Shown here in pieces: positions 61,166-64,000 of a stretch of DNA of 64,000 nt. The stretch is from JANOZM01 sp031429355 (GTDB lineage Bacteria > Pseudomonadota > Gammaproteobacteria > Burkholderiales > Burkholderiaceae_E). Location: the NCBI GenBank assembly GCA_031429355.1, contig JANOZM010000014.1, positions 1 through 64,000 of the forward strand. Direction: 5' to 3'. The position numbers and the translations under genes were made by a program. The notes beneath the pieces are model-generated. The model saw only the letters and a list, made by a program, of their open reading frames with translations, did no database searches and had not been told where the DNA came from. Position 1 is the stretch's first letter; the number at the start of each line of letters is the position of its first letter.

Positions 61166-62200
61166 ATGAAACTTAAAAATTCGACCATCACTGGGGCGTT
61201 AGCCGGCATCTCAATGGCTTTGTTTGCAAGCGGCGCCCAAGCCAACGAGCAACTAACCGCGTTATGTTCAACTGATCAGGGTTGGTGTGAAATGGCGGCC
61301 GCCGAATTTACTAAAAAAACCGGCATAAAAGTGTTGCAGGTGCGAAAAGCCACCGGCGAATCGATGGCACAGTTAAAAGCTGAGTCCGAAAACCCCAAAA
61401 CGGATATTTGGTGGGGTGGCACCGGCGACCCATTTTTACAAGCCGCCGAAGAAGGTTTGTTGGCCGAATATCGCCCCCAAAGTTTTAACGATTTGCAGCC
61501 TTGGGCACAACAGCAATATGTTTTAACGGGCAATAAAGTGGGTGGGTTTTATTCAGGCGCTATTTCACTAGGCGTCAATACTGAGATTCTTAAAAAGAAG
61601 AACCTACCCGCCCCAAAGTGTTGGGCCGACCTAATCAAACCTATATACAAAGGTGAGATCGAAAGCTCTAACCCATCATCTAGTGGCGGTGCGTACACCA
61701 TTCTTGCCGGTCTAGTCGCTTTGATGGGTGAAGAAAAAGCGTTCGACTACATGAAGGCAATTCACAAAAATATTACGTCGTATACACGTTCTAGCAATGC
61801 CCAAGCAAAAACGGTTGCGCGCGGTGAAGTGGGTATTGGTATTTCGTTTTTACACGGATTTATCACCGAGATCGAAAACGGTTTTCCGGTTGATTTAATT
61901 GTGCCTTGTGAAGGAACGGGATTTGAAGTGGGTGGCATCGCTTTAATTAAGGGTGGTAAAAACCCTGAAGCAGCTAAAAAGTACTACGAATTTTTAATGT
62001 CGCCCGAAGGACAATCTATTGGCAACAAAGCCCGTAGTTATCAACAACCGGCCAACAAAAAAACGCCATCGAACCCAAAAATTGTGCAGCCAGCGCAAAT
62101 TAAACTCGTGGATTACGATTTTAAAAAATTTGGGTCGTCCAGCGAGCGCAAGCGCCTTATTGGACGCTGGGAAACCGAAGTGAATAGTTTGCCGCGCTAA
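61166..62200 (+). CDS. ABC transporter substrate-binding protein (Fe3+/organophosphate type, AfuA-like)
   Basis: 344 residues. Signal peptide MKLKNSTITGALAGISMALF ending near AQA (residue about 27). The periplasmic-binding fold shows LTALCSTDQGWCEMAAAEF, TKKTGIKVLQVRKATGESM, DIWWGGTGDPFLQAAEEGLL, FYSGAISLGVNTEI and SSSGGAYTILAGL, characteristic of the family 1 iron/organophosphate group that includes FbpA and AfuA. No tyrosine pair for iron is clearly placed, so the ligand is open. The permease and ATPase are missing here; a sensor kinase and regulator follow after 100 bases, so it may be a sensory co-receptor or an orphan. Confidence 0.88.
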   Translation: MKLKNSTITGALAGISMALFASGAQANEQLTALCSTDQGWCEMAAAEFTKKTGIKVLQVRKATGESMAQLKAESENPKTDIWWGGTGDPFLQAAEEGLLAEYRPQSFNDLQPWAQQQYVLTGNKVGGFYSGAISLGVNTEILKKKNLPAPKCWADLIKPIYKGEIESSNPSSSGGAYTILAGLVALMGEEKAFDYMKAIHKNITSYTRSSNAQAKTVARGEVGIGISFLHGFITEIENGFPVDLIVPCEGTGFEVGGIALIKGGKNPEAAKKYYEFLMSPEGQSIGNKARSYQQPANKKTPSNPKIVQPAQIKLVDYDFKKFGSSSERKRLIGRWETEVNSLPR

Positions 62201-62280
62201 ACGAAACCCCGAAACGGGTACAAGTCGTATTTGAATCCTCGTTTTTTGCACTTAATCGCATACATTGCATTAGTTGACAG

Positions 62281-62300
62281 GGCCGCCTTACATTGCGGCC
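62281..62300 (+). promoter_or_regulatory. Hairpin abutting the histidine kinase start codon
   Basis: GGCCGC (62281-62286) and GCGGCC (62295-62300) are exact reverse complements with an 8-base loop, ending directly before the ATG at 62301. No Shine-Dalgarno lies in the usual window. Such a structure could block ribosome access and be opened by a signal, or it could indicate that the true start is the TTG at 62274. Structural evidence only. Confidence 0.4.
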
Positions 62301-63554
62301 ATGCCTTCTTTGAATCCTCTTTTCCCACAAAGCGCCTTAAATAGCCAAAATCTGGCTGGGGTCTCGACCGATTCCGCGATTTCTGAGCATAATTTGCTTA
62401 TGAACCCGCTTTTGAACCCGCTTTTGAATCCGCTTATGAATCCGCTTATGAATCCTTTACTCAATCGCAACGACCGAGCGTTATGGCTTAGCTATGGGCT
62501 AATTTGGCTGGTAATTTGGGCCTTGCACGTGCTAGCTTCACTGCAAAGCGATGTCGAGCAAGGCCAGTGGCGACCTGCTGCGGCTGCATTTAAGGCCAGT
62601 TGGACGCTTTGGTCGGCGATGCTATTGGGTGTATTTGTTATTCCCGTTACCCAAGCCCTTTACCCTAAATCACCTTTAATAAACTTTAGTTTCCATTTAC
62701 TGGCCGCCATCGTATTTTCGATTGCTTGGCAAATTGTCAGCTACGCAGCTGGTTATACTTTTTACGGGTCCGATTACGCCAATGCCACTTTAGAACAAAC
62801 AATTTTGTGGCGATTGATTTGGGGCGTGGCCGTATATGGTGGCTTAGTAGCCGCTTTTACGGCGCTCTTAAATTCGAAAGCGGCTAGACAAAGTGCCTTG
62901 GCCGCCGAGCAAGCGCAATCGGCACGAGTACGCGCCGAGCTTTCTGCACTGCGCGGAAAACTTAATCCGCACTTTTTGTTCAACACCCTAAACACCTTAA
63001 TTGCTTTAACTCGGCGTGACCCCAAAATTGCCGAGCAAAATCTATTACGTTTCGCCGGTTTATTACGCCATGTTTTGGATAATCAGCGCCATGGCCGGGA
63101 TCGTTGTCCGCTGGGTAATGAAATTGATTTTGTCCGAGATTATGTTGAGCTTGAAAAGTTACGTTTGGGTAAGCGTTTAAATGTTGTTTGGGATATCGAC
63201 GAGAATGCATTAGACGTTGAAGTTCCAGCCTTGAGTATGCAACCCTTGGTTGAAAACGCCATTGTTCATGGTATTGCCCCAAAGATTGAAGGCGGCACTT
63301 TAACCATTAGTGCCAACATCCAATTAAACCCGGATCGCACCGAGTCTTTAGTGCTATCCGTTGCAGACGACGGCCAAGGTTGCAGTCAAGAGCAACTAGA
63401 TAAAGCCAACACGAACAACAACAACGAGCGAAAAGGGCTAGGCGTTAGCGCGGTTAGACAACGATTTGCTTTGGCGACAAATAATCAAGCTAAGTTTCTA
63501 ATAACTACCGCGCCCGCTGCGGGTTTCAAAACCACTATCGAAATGCCAATATGA
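62301..63554 (+). CDS. LytS/AlgZ-type sensor histidine kinase
   Basis: About 418 residues. Residues 1-60 are low in structure and include a run of Asn-Pro-Leu repeats. Then come four membrane helices (LWLSYGLIWLVIWALHVLAS, LWSAMLLGVFVIPVTQALY, LLAAIVFSIAWQIVSYAAG, LIWGVAVYGGLVAAFTALL), a short coiled region, the His_kinase motif KLNPHFLFNTLNTLIAL with the phosphorylated His, and an HATPase domain (MQPLVENAIVHGIAPK, VADDGQGC). It phosphorylates the response regulator encoded downstream, whose ATG overlaps its stop (ATGA). Signal unknown. Start ATG 62301 chosen over TTG 62274. Confidence 0.9.
   Translation: MPSLNPLFPQSALNSQNLAGVSTDSAISEHNLLMNPLLNPLLNPLMNPLMNPLLNRNDRALWLSYGLIWLVIWALHVLASLQSDVEQGQWRPAAAAFKASWTLWSAMLLGVFVIPVTQALYPKSPLINFSFHLLAAIVFSIAWQIVSYAAGYTFYGSDYANATLEQTILWRLIWGVAVYGGLVAAFTALLNSKAARQSALAAEQAQSARVRAELSALRGKLNPHFLFNTLNTLIALTRRDPKIAEQNLLRFAGLLRHVLDNQRHGRDRCPLGNEIDFVRDYVELEKLRLGKRLNVVWDIDENALDVEVPALSMQPLVENAIVHGIAPKIEGGTLTISANIQLNPDRTESLVLSVADDGQGCSQEQLDKANTNNNNERKGLGVSAVRQRFALATNNQAKFLITTAPAAGFKTTIEMPI
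62400..62459 (+). repeat. Five in-frame 12-bp repeats in the histidine kinase gene
   Basis: Five tandem units of 12 bases (consensus ATGAAyCCGCTT, first base A or T) run from 62400 to 62459, encoding [Met/Leu]-Asn-Pro-Leu each time; the next unit (62460-62471) is degenerate. Because the unit is a multiple of three, gain or loss of copies changes protein length by four residues without a frameshift. Confidence 0.9.
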
Positions 63555-64000
63555 GTACGCACAACCAAAAATTAAAAGTTGTTATTGCCGAAGACGAACC
63601 GCTTGCGGCCGAAGCACTCATTGAATGGGTTCAGGCCCATTCGCATTTGGAGTTTGTGGGTCACGCCAGCGATGGTCTAAACGCAATTGCCTTGTGCAAT
63701 GAATTGAAACCCGATTTGTTGTTACTCGATATTAATATGCCTGGGCAAACCGGATTGCAAGTTGCGCGCAATTTAATTCAAAAAAAATCAAGCACTTCGA
63801 TTATCTTTACTACAGCATATGACGAACATGCACTGACGGCGTTTGAACTACACGCAATCGATTACTTGTTAAAGCCGTTTTCTCTGGAACGCTTTAACGA
63901 AGCGATTGAACACGCAGTGAATCAACGCGTACTTAATCAAAATAATGTTAACCAAGGTTCAAGCGAAGGTTCAAGTGCCGACGATGAAGATTCCGCACAA
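63551..64000 (+). CDS. LytTR-family response regulator (partial, 3' end outside window)
   Basis: The first 150 residues of a response regulator. A receiver domain shows the acid pair VIAEDEP (about residues 14-15), the phosphorylated Asp in LLLLDINMPG (about residue 60), FTTAYDEHAL with the switch Thr, and AIDYLLKPF with the conserved Lys. Asn/Gln/Ser-rich linker residues (NQNNVNQGSSEGSSADD) follow. The LytTR DNA-binding part would lie beyond the edge; its presence is inferred from pairing with a LytS/AlgZ kinase. The ATG overlaps the kinase stop by 4 bases. Confidence 0.9.
   Translation, partial: MSTHNQKLKVVIAEDEPLAAEALIEWVQAHSHLEFVGHASDGLNAIALCNELKPDLLLLDINMPGQTGLQVARNLIQKKSSTSIIFTTAYDEHALTAFELHAIDYLLKPFSLERFNEAIEHAVNQRVLNQNNVNQGSSEGSSADDEDSAQ

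Noticed and set aside
62400..62459. Possible CRISPR-like array
   Set aside because: The 12-bp units are contiguous, without spacers, and in frame with a coding sequence.

Overview
The window looks like chromosomal DNA from a betaproteobacterium, most likely Burkholderiales. Grounds: the block glnE / yhdP-like / nitrilase / tldD / aroG, the block CHCC zinc-finger protein / heptosyltransferase / YheT hydrolase, a tandem glycine riboswitch in front of gcvH, and urease genes of proteobacterial type. Base composition is fairly balanced for that order. I see no rRNA, tRNA, CRISPR array, phage or intact insertion sequence; the only mobile remnant is an IS110-type transposase fragment at the left edge.

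Layout. (1) 1-12.1 kb: IS110 remnant, tryptophan 2,3-dioxygenase, DUF3530-type hydrolase, PhzF-like protein, an exonuclease/GIY-YIG nuclease, a TonB-dependent receptor, a cytosine-deaminase-like amidohydrolase, a membrane GGDEF/degenerate-EAL protein, and a creatininase-family hydrolase coupled to a glutathione S-transferase. (2) 12.2-17.2 kb: glycine riboswitch, gcvH-gcvP-gcvT and a 90-residue unknown. (3) 17.2-18.5 kb: a lone AAA/DUF4143 ATPase behind a double palindrome. (4) 18.5-21.7 kb: urease accessory genes ureEFG, overlapped by a gate-domain membrane protein. (5) 21.8-32.3 kb: peptidoglycan salvage genes (AmpG-like, NagX, DigH-like, AmiD, LD-carboxypeptidase, TonB-dependent receptor, DacB). 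(6) 32.4-38.5 kb: urease structural genes ureDABC, joined by overlap to an FAD-linked oxidase upstream and a lipoprotein serine hydrolase downstream. (7) 38.8-43.7 kb: a GGDEF-EAL protein, guanine deaminase and a purine-type BMP binding protein. (8) 43.8-57.5 kb: housekeeping genes (cobalamin adenosyltransferase, HAD phosphatase, cNMP-binding protein, aroG, tldD, nitrilase, yhdP, glnE, MFS). (9) 57.6-64.0 kb: zinc-finger protein, heptosyltransferase, a tightly packed NTF2/YheT/unknown set, an orphan solute-binding protein and a LytS/LytTR two-component system that runs off the right edge.

Two themes link the genes. The first is scavenging of organic nitrogen: purine uptake and guanine deamination, a cytosine-deaminase-like enzyme, creatininase, glycine cleavage and urease, with GlnE controlling glutamine synthetase. 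The second is turnover of cell-wall material: amidase, glycan hydrolase, LD- and DD-peptidases and an AmpG-type permease sit together between the two halves of a split urease locus. TTG start codons are well supported for gcvH, ureD and the BMP binding protein; several first genes of transcription units show no Shine-Dalgarno sequence and have a -10-like box only a few bases from the ATG.
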